A DNA stretch of 12,307 nt, taken from NCBI GenBank assembly GCA_016181165.1, contig JACOZU010000034.1:3621-15927 (forward strand). The letters are read 5' to 3'. The stretch's first letter is position 1, and the number at the start of each line of letters is the position of its first letter. Below are positions 1 through 6,881 of the stretch, one piece after another. The stretch is from Candidatus Woesebacteria bacterium (GTDB taxonomy: Bacteria > Patescibacteriota > Microgenomatia > UBA8517). The position numbers and the translations under genes are program-made. The notes below the pieces were generated by a model that was not told where the DNA came from, did no database searches, and worked only from the letters and a program-made list of their open reading frames with translations.

Positions 1-347
1 AGACCCAGCTCGCTTTCCTTCCCGAGAGGCACACCGACTTTATTTTTGCGGCCGTGGCCGAAGAACTCGGGTTCCTTGGAGCGGGCTTGCTTCTTCTCGG
101 CGGATTTTTTATCTTAGGGAGACTCGTTTCCATTATTGAAAACGCTTCCTCGCCGGCGGGGCGGGCCTACGTTTCGGGATTTTTCCTGACTCTTCTGGTT
201 CAAACCTTCGTCCACGTCGGCATGAACCTTGGGCTTTTGCCGATTACGGGTGTTCCTTTTCCTCTTGTTTCGGCCGGAGGCTCCTCCCTTCTGGCAACAT
301 TTATTGGCCTGGCGATTGCTTTTGGAGCCAGAAAAAGGTTAAAATAG
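1..347 (+). CDS. rodA: RodA/FtsW (SEDS) peptidoglycan polymerase, C-terminal part
   Basis: This is the 3' end of a SEDS-family membrane glycosyltransferase, which polymerises lipid II into peptidoglycan with a partner penicillin-binding protein. The reading frame is open from base 3, upstream of the GTG at 54, so that GTG is not the true start; the start lies outside the window. The visible part begins with PERHTDFIFA, the conserved periplasmic loop, followed by AEELGFLGAG, two or three membrane helices and the C-terminal signature with ITGVPFPLVSAGGSS. PERHTDFIFA...AEELG and the GMNLGLLPITG helix resemble RodA more than FtsW, but the two are hard to separate on about 115 residues. The usual SYGGSS is SAGGSS here. 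The stop lies 5 bases before rplU, so the genes are probably cotranscribed. Family assignment is sure; RodA rather than FtsW is a moderate inference. Confidence 0.85.
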   Translation, partial: TQLAFLPERHTDFIFAAVAEELGFLGAGLLLLGGFFILGRLVSIIENASSPAGRAYVSGFFLTLLVQTFVHVGMNLGLLPITGVPFPLVSAGGSSLLATFIGLAIAFGARKRLK

Positions 348-352
348 CCATT

Positions 353-682
353 GTGAAATACGCCGTCATCAAATACCAGGGTCACCAATACAAAGTTGTC
401 GAAGGAGAGACAATTTTGGTTGATAAGCTAAGCTTGTCGCTTCACGGTAAGCTTCTGGATAAAGCCGAGCCAGAAGTGCTTCTTTTTGCCGACGAAGGTA
501 AGGTCAAGGTAGGCAAGCCGATCTTGAAAGAAGCGAAAATAAAGATCAAGATCTTGGCCGACGAGGAAAAAGGCGAGAAACTCCATATTTACAAATTTAA
601 AGCTAAGTCGAGATACCGAAGAAAAACAGGCTTTAGGCCCCGTTATTCCAAAATCCTCATCGAAAAAATCTCCTTAGCCTAA
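353..682 (+). CDS. rplU: 50S ribosomal protein L21
   Basis: Ribosomal protein L21 binds 23S rRNA in the large subunit. The 109-residue product has the usual length and pattern: an N-terminal strand like YAVIKYQGHQYKV (family YAVIKTGGKQYKV), the middle KVKVGKPILKEAKIKIKIL, and the basic C-terminal signature KAKSRYRRKTGFRPRYSKI followed by IEKI. The start is the GTG at 353; it puts Met directly before KYAVIK, as expected, and no ATG lies nearby. The only Shine-Dalgarno-like stretch is AAGG about 14 bases upstream, so initiation is probably coupled to the preceding membrane gene, whose stop is 5 bases away. rpmA follows after 73 bases, the standard L21-L27 neighbourhood. Confidence 0.97.
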   Translation: MKYAVIKYQGHQYKVVEGETILVDKLSLSLHGKLLDKAEPEVLLFADEGKVKVGKPILKEAKIKIKILADEEKGEKLHIYKFKAKSRYRRKTGFRPRYSKILIEKISLA

Positions 683-714
683 CAAATTATATAAATCTAT
701 ATACTTTTGGTCTC

Positions 715-743
715 TTGACAGTTGTGAAAATATACCTTAGACT
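715..743 (+). promoter_or_regulatory. Predicted sigma-70-type promoter of rpmA-parB
   Basis: In the rplU-rpmA gap there is a perfect TTGACA (715-720), a 17-base spacer and TAGACT (738-743, four of six consensus bases). Transcription would start near base 750, only about six bases before the rpmA ATG at 756. That leaves no room for a Shine-Dalgarno sequence, and none is seen. The message would be leaderless or nearly so. Supported by pattern only. Confidence 0.5.
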
Positions 744-755
744 CTTTAGCTAAAT

Positions 756-1007
756 ATGGCGCACAAAAAAGCAGGCGGAAAAGCCTCACAACACGTCAGC
801 CCCGCCGGAAAAAGGCTCGGGGTAAAAATATCCCACGGGCAGAAGGTCGGTTCAGGTATGATTTTGGTCCGCCAAAGGGGCACCGTTATTAAAGCCGGTG
901 ACGGTGTTAAGGTCGGGCGCGACCATACTCTTTATGCCGTCCTTAGTGGAACGGTTAAGTTCAGCCAGAAACTCGGTAAAAAACTCGTTTCCGTCGTGAC
1001 CAAGTAA
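756..1007 (+). CDS. rpmA: 50S ribosomal protein L27
   Basis: Ribosomal protein L27 reaches towards the peptidyl-transferase centre of the large subunit. The 83-residue product starts MAHKKAGGKAS, with the N-terminal AHKK shared with canonical L27. It carries the signature GSGMILVRQRGTVIKAGDGVKVGRD in slightly modified form, then HTLYAVLSGTVKF. The N-terminus begins directly with MAHKK, with no sign of the cleavable extension found in Firmicutes. The ATG at 756 is the only sensible start. It has its own likely promoter in the preceding gap, and parB begins 3 bases after its stop, so rpmA and parB are almost certainly cotranscribed. In many bacteria obg follows rpmA; here a parB takes that place. 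Confidence 0.98.
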   Translation: MAHKKAGGKASQHVSPAGKRLGVKISHGQKVGSGMILVRQRGTVIKAGDGVKVGRDHTLYAVLSGTVKFSQKLGKKLVSVVTK

Positions 1008-1010
1008 ACT

Positions 1011-1859
1011 ATGGCAGAAGAAGTCATCCAGATAGACATTTTAGAGCTTCAACAAAACCCACTTCAGCCCCGTGGTGCCATTACCCCGGAAAGTTTAGTC
1101 GACTTGGTTGATTCGATAAGAGAGCACGGTGTTCTTGAGCCCCTGATCGTTGCCAAAACTCCTGCCGGATATCAAATTATTGCTGGGGAGAGGCGTTGGC
1201 GGGCGGCAAAACTGGCGGGAATGAGCCATGTTCCGGCCATAATCCGTGAGACTTCTCCCAAAGGAATGCTTGAGATGGCTCTTGTCGAGAATGTTCAGAG
1301 GGTTGACCTAAATCCTCTAGACAGGGCAAAAGGATTTGAAAGGCTGATGAATGAGTTTGGCTTAACGACAAGTGAAGTCGCGGTAAGAATTGGTAAATCC
1401 GTAGCCTATGTTTCAAATTCTATTCGTCTTCTAACACTACCCGACGCCCTAAAAGACGGACTTCTTTCGGGACTGATTTCGGAGGGTCACGCCAGGGCTT
1501 TGGCTGCCATCGACGACCAATCTCTAATGGTTGAGGCTTATAAAATAATTCTTAGAGAGAGTGGTTCGGTGAGAAGAGCCGAGGAGTTGGCTAGGCGAAT
1601 GAAAACAAAATCTAAGCAGTCGATGGACAGATTGGGAATAAGAAAGGACCAGTTAAGGGTTGTTTCGGAGGAGCTGGACAAGATGCAGGAGGATATGCAA
1701 GTTGCCCTCAATAACGGAATTTCCGATGAAACAAAAAAGAGCCAGGTGAAGCTTGTTCGTTCCCGACGCGAAACCAGAGTTACCTTAGTCTTTAAGGGTG
1801 GATTAGAGGAGACTGAGGATAGGCTTCAGAAAGTCTATAAAGCGGTAACCAGCGAATAA
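1011..1859 (+). CDS. parB: ParB/Spo0J-family DNA-binding protein (orphan)
   Basis: ParB-family proteins bind centromere-like sites and, as CTP-dependent clamps, spread on DNA for chromosome segregation. The 282-residue product has the full layout: an N-terminal ParB/Srx domain (about 5-110) with GERRWRAAKLAG (59-70) and ENVQRVDLNP (93-102), the two boxes that contact CTP in this family; a helix-turn-helix region (about 117-165, with AVRIGKSVAYVSNSIRLL); a charged linker; and a short beta-rich C-terminal end (about 245-280) of the type used for dimerisation. It starts 3 bases after rpmA, probably by translational coupling. No parA or soj is present in the window, and no consensus parS (TGTTTCACGTGAAACA) is seen. 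Its last codons and stop lie inside a small tandem repeat. Nucleoid occlusion (Noc) is an alternative role within the family. Confidence 0.92.
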   Translation: MAEEVIQIDILELQQNPLQPRGAITPESLVDLVDSIREHGVLEPLIVAKTPAGYQIIAGERRWRAAKLAGMSHVPAIIRETSPKGMLEMALVENVQRVDLNPLDRAKGFERLMNEFGLTTSEVAVRIGKSVAYVSNSIRLLTLPDALKDGLLSGLISEGHARALAAIDDQSLMVEAYKIILRESGSVRRAEELARRMKTKSKQSMDRLGIRKDQLRVVSEELDKMQEDMQVALNNGISDETKKSQVKLVRSRRETRVTLVFKGGLEETEDRLQKVYKAVTSE

Positions 1860-1902
1860 CAGCGTTACCGCTGAATAACAGCGGATTACCGCTTAATACT
1901 TC
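1841..1902. repeat. Three imperfect 19-20 base tandem repeats with alternative hairpins
   Basis: Between the convergent ends of parB and lepB three similar units follow one another: GGTAACCAGCGAATAACAGC (1844-1863), GTTACCGCTGAATAACAGC (1864-1882) and GGATTACCGCTTAATACTTC (1883-1902). They overlap the last parB codons and the first bases of the lepB 3' end. AGCGGTAAC (1841-1849) pairs perfectly with GTTACCGCT (1864-1872). CCGCTG (1868-1873) pairs with CAGCGG (1879-1884), and AGCGG (1880-1884) with CCGCT (1889-1893). These hairpins exclude one another. The position suggests a bidirectional transcription stop or mRNA 3'-end stabiliser, but no T-run follows on either strand. A binding site for the adjacent ParB is possible but unsupported. 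Confidence 0.7.
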
Positions 1903-2447
1903 ACTTTCGCGACTGTCCCGGCTGATTTCGGTGGCCAATAGACAAGCCAAGCTCGTCCGGTAATTTCTTTCTTTTCAATAAATCCCCAGGCTCTGGAATC
2001 GGAGGAATGGGGCCGATTGTCTCCAAGCACAAAGTATTCGCCCTGGTCAACGCTGACGGTTGCCCCCTCCGCTAAAAACCCGCCTCCACTGGTGATGACA
2101 TTGCCGGTAATGTAGGATTCCGCAAGGGGAGTACCATTGATATATATCCGGCTGTTTTTGATTGAAACTTGCTCCCCCGGGAGAGCGATGATTCTTTTTA
2201 TAAATTCTTCGCCGTTATTGGTGGGCGCTTTAAAAACGATGACGTCTCCCCTTTTGGGTTCGCCAAAGCGGTAAGAGACCTTATCGGTTAAAAGATACTC
2301 CCCGTCCGGAAAATTCGGGTGCATCGAAGCACCCTTTATCTTGTGAGGTTGCAAGATGAGAAGATAAACAAAGAGAAAAATGGCCACCGCAAAGACAACG
2401 ACTTCTATAATATCCAAAAAAAATGCGCCGAGACGCTTAAACAACAT
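1893..2447 (-). CDS. lepB: Signal peptidase I
   Basis: Membrane-bound serine endopeptidase (S26 family) that removes signal peptides from Sec and Tat substrates. From the ATG at 2447 the protein has 184 residues: one N-terminal membrane anchor, then GASMHPNFPDGEYLLTDK with catalytic Ser41, KRGDVIVFKAP and EFIKRIIALPGE with general-base Lys84, and the C-terminal box GDNRPHSSDSRAWG. All catalytic boxes are present. A TTG at 2483 in the same frame would add 12 residues, but a perfect TATAAT lies between the two starts, so transcription from it could only serve the ATG. The gene follows purB on the same strand with a short gap and may be read both from the purine operon and from its own promoter. 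A likely substrate here is the secreted propeller-peptidase encoded at 7772-10030. Confidence 0.95.
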   Translation of the reverse strand: MLFKRLGAFFLDIIEVVVFAVAIFLFVYLLILQPHKIKGASMHPNFPDGEYLLTDKVSYRFGEPKRGDVIVFKAPTNNGEEFIKRIIALPGEQVSIKNSRIYINGTPLAESYITGNVITSGGGFLAEGATVSVDQGEYFVLGDNRPHSSDSRAWGFIEKKEITGRAWLVYWPPKSAGTVAKVKY

Positions 2448-2453
2448 AAATCT

Positions 2454-2483
2454 ATTATATTGAGACTTTCTTGACGAAAACAA
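2454..2483 (-). promoter_or_regulatory. Predicted promoter of lepB giving a near-leaderless mRNA
   Basis: Reading the minus strand, TTGTTT (2483-2478) is followed after 18 bases by a perfect TATAAT (2459-2454). Transcription would begin at or next to the ATG at 2447, with no room for a ribosome-binding site. The -10 box is strong; the -35 box is weak. Confidence 0.5.
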
Positions 2484-2495
2484 GCACCAACGTCA

Positions 2496-2514
2496 GTCTG
2501 AAGTATCTTCAGGC
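2496..2514 (-). terminator. Hairpin overlapping the purB stop codon
   Basis: GTCTGAAG (2496-2503) and CTTCAGGC (2507-2514) form an eight-pair stem, one pair being G-T, around a three-base loop TAT. The stem covers the purB stop codon (2509-2511). On the minus strand a T-rich stretch (TTGTTTTCG) follows only about a dozen bases later, so it is a weak terminator at best. It could partly separate the purine operon from lepB, which has its own predicted promoter just beyond. Confidence 0.35.
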
Positions 2515-3954
2515 AAGTTTACGCCTGACTCTCTCAATTTCCGTTAGCATCTTCTGAGTATTTTCTTTGGCGTAGCCCAGATAATTTTCCGGAGAAATTC
2601 GCCTCAGTTTTGTCTTCACCTTTTCCGGAACGTCAAGACCGTCTAGCCAGACCCCGATATTCTCCTTTGTTATTTTCCTGCCCCGGGTGACGTCTTTTAG
2701 TTTGTCATAGGCGTTGGGCAGCCCGAGGGCCCTGAGGTTTATTTGGTAGGCTTCGGCCAGGATGGAGAGGTCCGAATTTAGTTCCTTAGTTATTCTTTCT
2801 TTGTTCGGGGAGACCCGGGTTAGCCCCTTGACCGCTGAAATCATGGCGATAAGGGAATAACCAAATGGCAGGCCCAGGTTTCTGAGTATTGTTTTATCAA
2901 CCAGGTCCCTTTGGAGCCACGAAACCAAGAGCTGCCTTTTAAGCCCTTCGATTATCCAGTTGGCCAGAAGGGCGTTACCTTGGGAGTTTTCGAAGTCAAT
3001 GGGATTTACCTTTTGCGGCATGGCCGAGGAGCCGAATTCTTCCTTTTTGGCTTCCTGGACCAACCAGTCAAAACCGATATAGAGTCTTGCGTCTTGGGAA
3101 AGGTCGACAAGGATGAGGTCTAGCGTTTCAACTAGGTCGAGAAGCTCGGCCCAGCGGTTTCGGGGTTCAATCTGGGTCGTAAAAAGACTGGTCTCAAGTC
3201 CTAAAGACTCGACAAACTTCTTGCTGAAAGACAGCCAGTTTATTTCGGGGGCAGCCGAGCGTTGGGCAGAAAGATTTCCCACGGCTCCTGTAAGTTTCCC
3301 CCTGAGCTTTAAATCCGATATTCTTTCAAAAACTTCCGCAAGTCTGACTCCGAAAAGGGCAATCTCTTTTCCCAGAGTTGTAGGGACGGCAGGTTGCATA
3401 TGGGTTCTCCCCGGGATAGTTACGTTTTTGGTATTTTTGGCCATAACCGAAATTGACCCCAGAAGGAGGCTGGCTTGGGGTAGAAACTCTTCTTTCAGAA
3501 ATTCCATCGTCAGGGTTGCCTTGGAAAGGTTGTCCACGTCCTCCGAAGCCAGTCCCCAGTGAATCCAGTCTGCCGTAACGATGTCGTCTAGCTTTTTATA
3601 CTTACCCAGGAGTTTTTTTAATACCTGCGTCATGGCGATAACATCGTGCCTTGCCTCGGTCTCGATTTCTCTTATCTGTTTGTAAACTTTGGAGTCGACC
3701 TTTTCGTGGAGGCGAAGAAGGATATTGGCCTCTTTCTTGCCGAGCTTCCTAATCCTGCCGGCTTTAGAGAGGGCAATCAAGTATCTTGCTTCGATTGCGA
3801 CCCGGGCGCGAACGACGGCCTCGTCCCCAAAAAATCTACCCACTTTAAAGCCCATTTCATCCCAGAGCCTGCCGTCAAGATTGGATATTCCCGTCCCCTC
3901 CCTTAAGGAGCTGTCTCGGGCGGGGATGGCAAAAGAAGTTTGACTGCTTTTCAT
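2509..3954 (-). CDS. purB: Adenylosuccinate lyase
   Basis: Lyase of the fumarase/aspartase superfamily that splits adenylosuccinate into AMP and fumarate, and in de novo purine synthesis also SAICAR into AICAR. The 481-residue protein resembles the E. coli-type PurB: TADWIHWGLASEDVDNLSKA (127-146), GRTHMQPAVPTTLGKE (182-197) with the presumed catalytic His185, NRWAELLDLVETLDLILVD, and the superfamily signature GSSAMPQKVNPIDFEN (308-323) in the mobile serine loop. Departures from the usual pattern are Met after RTH, where Gly is normal, and Gln in MPQKVNP, where His is usual in PurB. The ATG starts directly after the TAA of purA (TAAATGA), so translation is coupled. No other de novo purine genes are present in the window; the context suggests AMP formation from IMP rather than the whole pathway. 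Confidence 0.94.
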   Translation of the reverse strand: MKSSQTSFAIPARDSSLREGTGISNLDGRLWDEMGFKVGRFFGDEAVVRARVAIEARYLIALSKAGRIRKLGKKEANILLRLHEKVDSKVYKQIREIETEARHDVIAMTQVLKKLLGKYKKLDDIVTADWIHWGLASEDVDNLSKATLTMEFLKEEFLPQASLLLGSISVMAKNTKNVTIPGRTHMQPAVPTTLGKEIALFGVRLAEVFERISDLKLRGKLTGAVGNLSAQRSAAPEINWLSFSKKFVESLGLETSLFTTQIEPRNRWAELLDLVETLDLILVDLSQDARLYIGFDWLVQEAKKEEFGSSAMPQKVNPIDFENSQGNALLANWIIEGLKRQLLVSWLQRDLVDKTILRNLGLPFGYSLIAMISAVKGLTRVSPNKERITKELNSDLSILAEAYQINLRALGLPNAYDKLKDVTRGRKITKENIGVWLDGLDVPEKVKTKLRRISPENYLGYAKENTQKMLTEIERVRRKLA

Positions 3955-5337
3955 TTAGGATGGGAGTATCTTAGCATCTTTGTGCTTACCCACGCCAATA
4001 AAGGTTATTTTTCTTTCAAGAAGTTTCTCGATGAAGCTGGCGTAGTCTTGTGCCTCTTTGGGCAAATCCCTAAATCGTCTGACGGCGGAGATGTCTTCTT
4101 GCCAGCCTTTGACTTTGACAATTCTGGGCTTTACTTTTTGCAGAAAATCAGCACTGGTTGAGGGAGTCATTTTATAATCTCTTTTTTTATAAACATAGGA
4201 AACGCAAACGGGGATTACGGCAAGACCGGAGAGAACGTCGAGTTTGGTCAGGGCAATTTCGTCGTCAGCTGATAAACCCAGAGCGTTTAAGCCGTATTTT
4301 ACAAGTGGGGCATCAAAAGCCCCGCAGCGCCTGGCCCGGCCTGAGCGGGTGCCGATTTCGTGCCCCTTTTGACGAACGTATTCGCCAAACTTTCCGAAAT
4401 CTTCAGTCGGCATCGGCCCGCCGCCAACTCGGGTTTGATAAGCTTTGGAGCAGACGACAATTTTTCTTAAACTTCTGACCGCCTTTCCTCCGAAAGATCG
4501 ATATAGCCCACCAAGACCGGTATTGACCCCGGTTGTAAAAGGCCAAGAGCCGTGGGCAACGTCGAGCATGGCTCCGTGGGAATCCTCAAAAAGTATCTTT
4601 GCGTTTTTATCAACCGCCCTCCAGATAATTTCGGTCGTGTTTGCGGCAAAGGCTGCCAAGCGCTTTGCCTCCTTGGCAACTTCCAAAACCCTTCTAAGGG
4701 TAAGGTCTGTTTTGACGCGGCTTGCTTTGCCGGTTTTTCTTTTGACGTCGCGACTTGCGTCGTCGATTACCCCGAGCTGGTTTTTGTACTCAAGCTTTAT
4801 CTTTTCTTTCCAGTCGCTGCCTAAAATATCGAGAAGCCTCAGGCCCCTTCTGTTTATCCTATCGGAGTAGGTCCAGCCTACCCCTAAGTGAAGAGAGCCG
4901 ATGGCTAATTTACCCCTGGCTTCCTCGCTAAGTGCGTCCCTTATCTCGTGCCAGGGCATAACCAGGTGGGCTCGAGGGTCAATAAGGAAATTTTTGGGGG
5001 AAACCCTAATGCCAAATTCTTTTAATTTTTCTATTTCGTTTAAAAGAAAGAGAGGATTGATGACCACTTCCTGCCCAAGGATATTTAGGGTTCCGGGGTG
5101 GATAATAGTCGAGGGAACAAGGCCCAGACCGAGTTCTCCCTTATCGGTTACCACGGTATGCCCCGCGTTATGACCCCCGATTATCTTTGCCCCTATCTCC
5201 GGGGCCAGGGCGCTGACACATTTGCCTTTGCCGCTATCGCCCCAGCCGGCATCGGTGAGAAGTATGGCACCACTCCCACAAAAATTCCAAATCAGCCTCT
5301 TTGTGCATGTCAGGGATTGATAGGAATCGTCTCCCAC
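3955..5337 (-). CDS. purA: Adenylosuccinate synthetase, divergent
   Basis: GTP-dependent enzyme joining IMP and aspartate to adenylosuccinate, the step before PurB. Diagnostic segments are present in order: GWGDSGKGK (family WGDEGKGK, with the catalytic Asp), GGHNAGHT with the conserved His, FEDSHGAMLDVAHG, KAYQTRVGGGPMPTED, GTRSGRARRCGAFD and LTKLDVLSGLAVIPVCV. The length is within the family range. It is divergent: Glu of WGDEG is Ser, Gln of the usual EGAQG (Gln224 of E. coli, which contacts the IMP oxygen) is His, and the TTGRGIGPAY segment reads SLHLGVGWTY. The start is uncertain. GTG at 5337 has AGGGG six bases upstream but adds about 24 residues not expected in the family and overlaps the preceding gene by 104 bases. 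A TTG at 5358 is also in frame. An ATA at 5265 behind GGGAG would give the normal N-terminus. Function is inferred from family and from purB next door. Confidence 0.9.
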   Translation of the reverse strand: MGDDSYQSLTCTKRLIWNFCGSGAILLTDAGWGDSGKGKCVSALAPEIGAKIIGGHNAGHTVVTDKGELGLGLVPSTIIHPGTLNILGQEVVINPLFLLNEIEKLKEFGIRVSPKNFLIDPRAHLVMPWHEIRDALSEEARGKLAIGSLHLGVGWTYSDRINRRGLRLLDILGSDWKEKIKLEYKNQLGVIDDASRDVKRKTGKASRVKTDLTLRRVLEVAKEAKRLAAFAANTTEIIWRAVDKNAKILFEDSHGAMLDVAHGSWPFTTGVNTGLGGLYRSFGGKAVRSLRKIVVCSKAYQTRVGGGPMPTEDFGKFGEYVRQKGHEIGTRSGRARRCGAFDAPLVKYGLNALGLSADDEIALTKLDVLSGLAVIPVCVSYVYKKRDYKMTPSTSADFLQKVKPRIVKVKGWQEDISAVRRFRDLPKEAQDYASFIEKLLERKITFIGVGKHKDAKILPS

Positions 5338-6850
5338 TTGAAGTCCCCTGAAAAACAAAAGGAGGAATTAAGAAATTAATGACGGTATCAAGGATATGGT
5401 CCGGAATACTGGCCAGTCCCAGGTCTATTTTTTGAAATCCTCCCAGTCCTTCGGGTGCAAAAGGTCTGCCGTTTTTCATCAGTTTTCCGACGTGTTCTTT
5501 ATTGACGGCGGAAGCTTCACCGTTATAAGGGATGAAGTAGCCCGTTCCGTTGACAAAAGGAAATCTGCCGCCGAGTGACTCAATGCCGACAAAGTGGCTG
5601 GGCTTGACCAGCATCGAGGCACCCAATAAATAGGCCAGAGCCCAGAAATAAGAGACGCTGCTATCGACAAAAATCGGGGCGTCGACCTTGCCTCGCATTC
5701 GCCATAAGTCCCGCAAAACCGAGACGGCGACGCCACTGACAATCGAGGTGGTACAACGAAGACCTCCGGCGATTCCTTGACCAATCGCATCAGCCCCGGC
5801 ATCGATAAGCTCCTGGGCCGCCTCGACGCTATTGGCCTGACCCGCAAAAATTTCCAAGACGTCTCCGAATTCTTTCCTTAATCTTTTTACGGTATTTACC
5901 GTTTCTTTTGAGGCCTGGGGGTTATAGACCCTGACCGCCAGAGAGGCAAGCATTCTTTTCTTAATAAGGGGAAGAAGAAGTTTGACTCTTTTGACGGCTT
6001 GCCTCTCATCGGTTTCAACGGTGATGCCAATTTGGGAGAGCCAGAAAGAAAGAAGTTCTTTTCTGTCAGGTCGATTTTTCCATAAAGGATCTTTGGCAGC
6101 CGCCTCATGGATTATTTCGACCGCGTTAGTGGTAACCTCGGCCTGAATTTCGGGAAAGGCACATAAGCCCTCTTTATAGGTCGTTGCCAAGACGCCGCAC
6201 ATGGCCGAGACCGCGATCATCTCCGGGTTTCCCGTTGTCATTGAGCCGGTGGTTAAGGGGAGCCTTACGCCCACACCCTTTTTCCTGCTTGTCGGAATAA
6301 ATGGCCCTTGGGCGAGAAGTTTTCTTCGGTGGAGTCTTTCGGAGGTTAAATCGGGCTGAACCGGGGCGACGTCAGAAAAGGTTAACAGGCGATGTTCGAC
6401 CTCGGCTCTGTCCAGGACGCGGCTATGAGCCAGGGACGGTTTTTTAAACTCCTGTTTTTTGGCTTCTTTTAAAACTTTAATTCTTTCGGGATGATTTAAA
6501 ATTGAAAAGGCATACATTCTGCTTTTTTCGGCTTTAGTGATAATTTCTTCGGGCATGGCCACAATCTTTAAATTTTTGTAAAAATCAGAAGGAGCAGAAA
6601 TACTTGGAAGCGGCTTTATCCCTAACTTTGCCTCTTCCCAGGTGATATCGTCCCCGTCTGAAAGTTTGATGTAGAGATTTCTTTGAAGGTTAAAACGGTC
6701 TTTTGCCGTCGAGAGGTTTTTCGGAGGGCTAATCAGTTCTTCGAAGGTTCTATTCTTGATTTCGTCTAGTACCTCGGGGTATTTTTTACCCGAATCGACT
6801 AATGAGGTAAAGACCTTAAGCGGCAATCCGCTGTTATTCACCTGATTCAT
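5234..6850 (-). CDS. IMP dehydrogenase/GMP reductase-like protein with novel N-terminal region
   Basis: The C-terminal two thirds (about 150-500 of 538) follow the IMPDH/GMP reductase barrel: LTFSDVAPVQ (family LTFDDVLLVP), LPLTTGSMTTGNPEMIAVSA (family PLVSAAMDTVTE), FAGQANSVEAAQELIDAGADAIGQG, then GGLRCTTSIVSGVAV with Cys366 at the catalytic cysteine position and Thr367-Thr368 behind it, IFVDSSVS (family VIADGGI) and APEGLGGF (family VPEGVEG). No CBS pair is inserted. The Arg-Tyr dyad of the IMPDH flap is not evident. Residues 1-150 are charged, largely helical-looking, and unknown to me. First gene of the operon with purA and purB, so the substrate is probably IMP or GMP. Either IMP to XMP, or GMP to IMP feeding PurA-PurB, is plausible. 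The ATG at 6850 has only GGGTGA close by. The tail overlaps the start of purA. Superfamily is secure; the exact reaction is not. Confidence 0.82.
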   Translation of the reverse strand: MNQVNNSGLPLKVFTSLVDSGKKYPEVLDEIKNRTFEELISPPKNLSTAKDRFNLQRNLYIKLSDGDDITWEEAKLGIKPLPSISAPSDFYKNLKIVAMPEEIITKAEKSRMYAFSILNHPERIKVLKEAKKQEFKKPSLAHSRVLDRAEVEHRLLTFSDVAPVQPDLTSERLHRRKLLAQGPFIPTSRKKGVGVRLPLTTGSMTTGNPEMIAVSAMCGVLATTYKEGLCAFPEIQAEVTTNAVEIIHEAAAKDPLWKNRPDRKELLSFWLSQIGITVETDERQAVKRVKLLLPLIKKRMLASLAVRVYNPQASKETVNTVKRLRKEFGDVLEIFAGQANSVEAAQELIDAGADAIGQGIAGGLRCTTSIVSGVAVSVLRDLWRMRGKVDAPIFVDSSVSYFWALAYLLGASMLVKPSHFVGIESLGGRFPFVNGTGYFIPYNGEASAVNKEHVGKLMKNGRPFAPEGLGGFQKIDLGLASIPDHILDTVINFLIPPFVFQGTSSGRRFLSIPDMHKEADLEFLWEWCHTSHRCRLGR

Positions 6851-6881
6851 TCACCCGTAACGATATGAATCATTACAAGTA

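Noticed and set aside
1841..1902. Canonical parS site beside parB
   Set aside because: The repeats bear no resemblance to TGTTTCACGTGAAACA, and no copy of that palindrome was seen in the window.
3113..3562. Long open frames on the plus strand opposite purB and purA
   Set aside because: They are antisense to strongly conserved enzymes, have no family resemblance and carry no convincing start signals.
6851..6880. Purine or PRPP riboswitch ahead of the purine operon
   Set aside because: The predicted leader is only about 25 bases, too short for any known purine-sensing aptamer.
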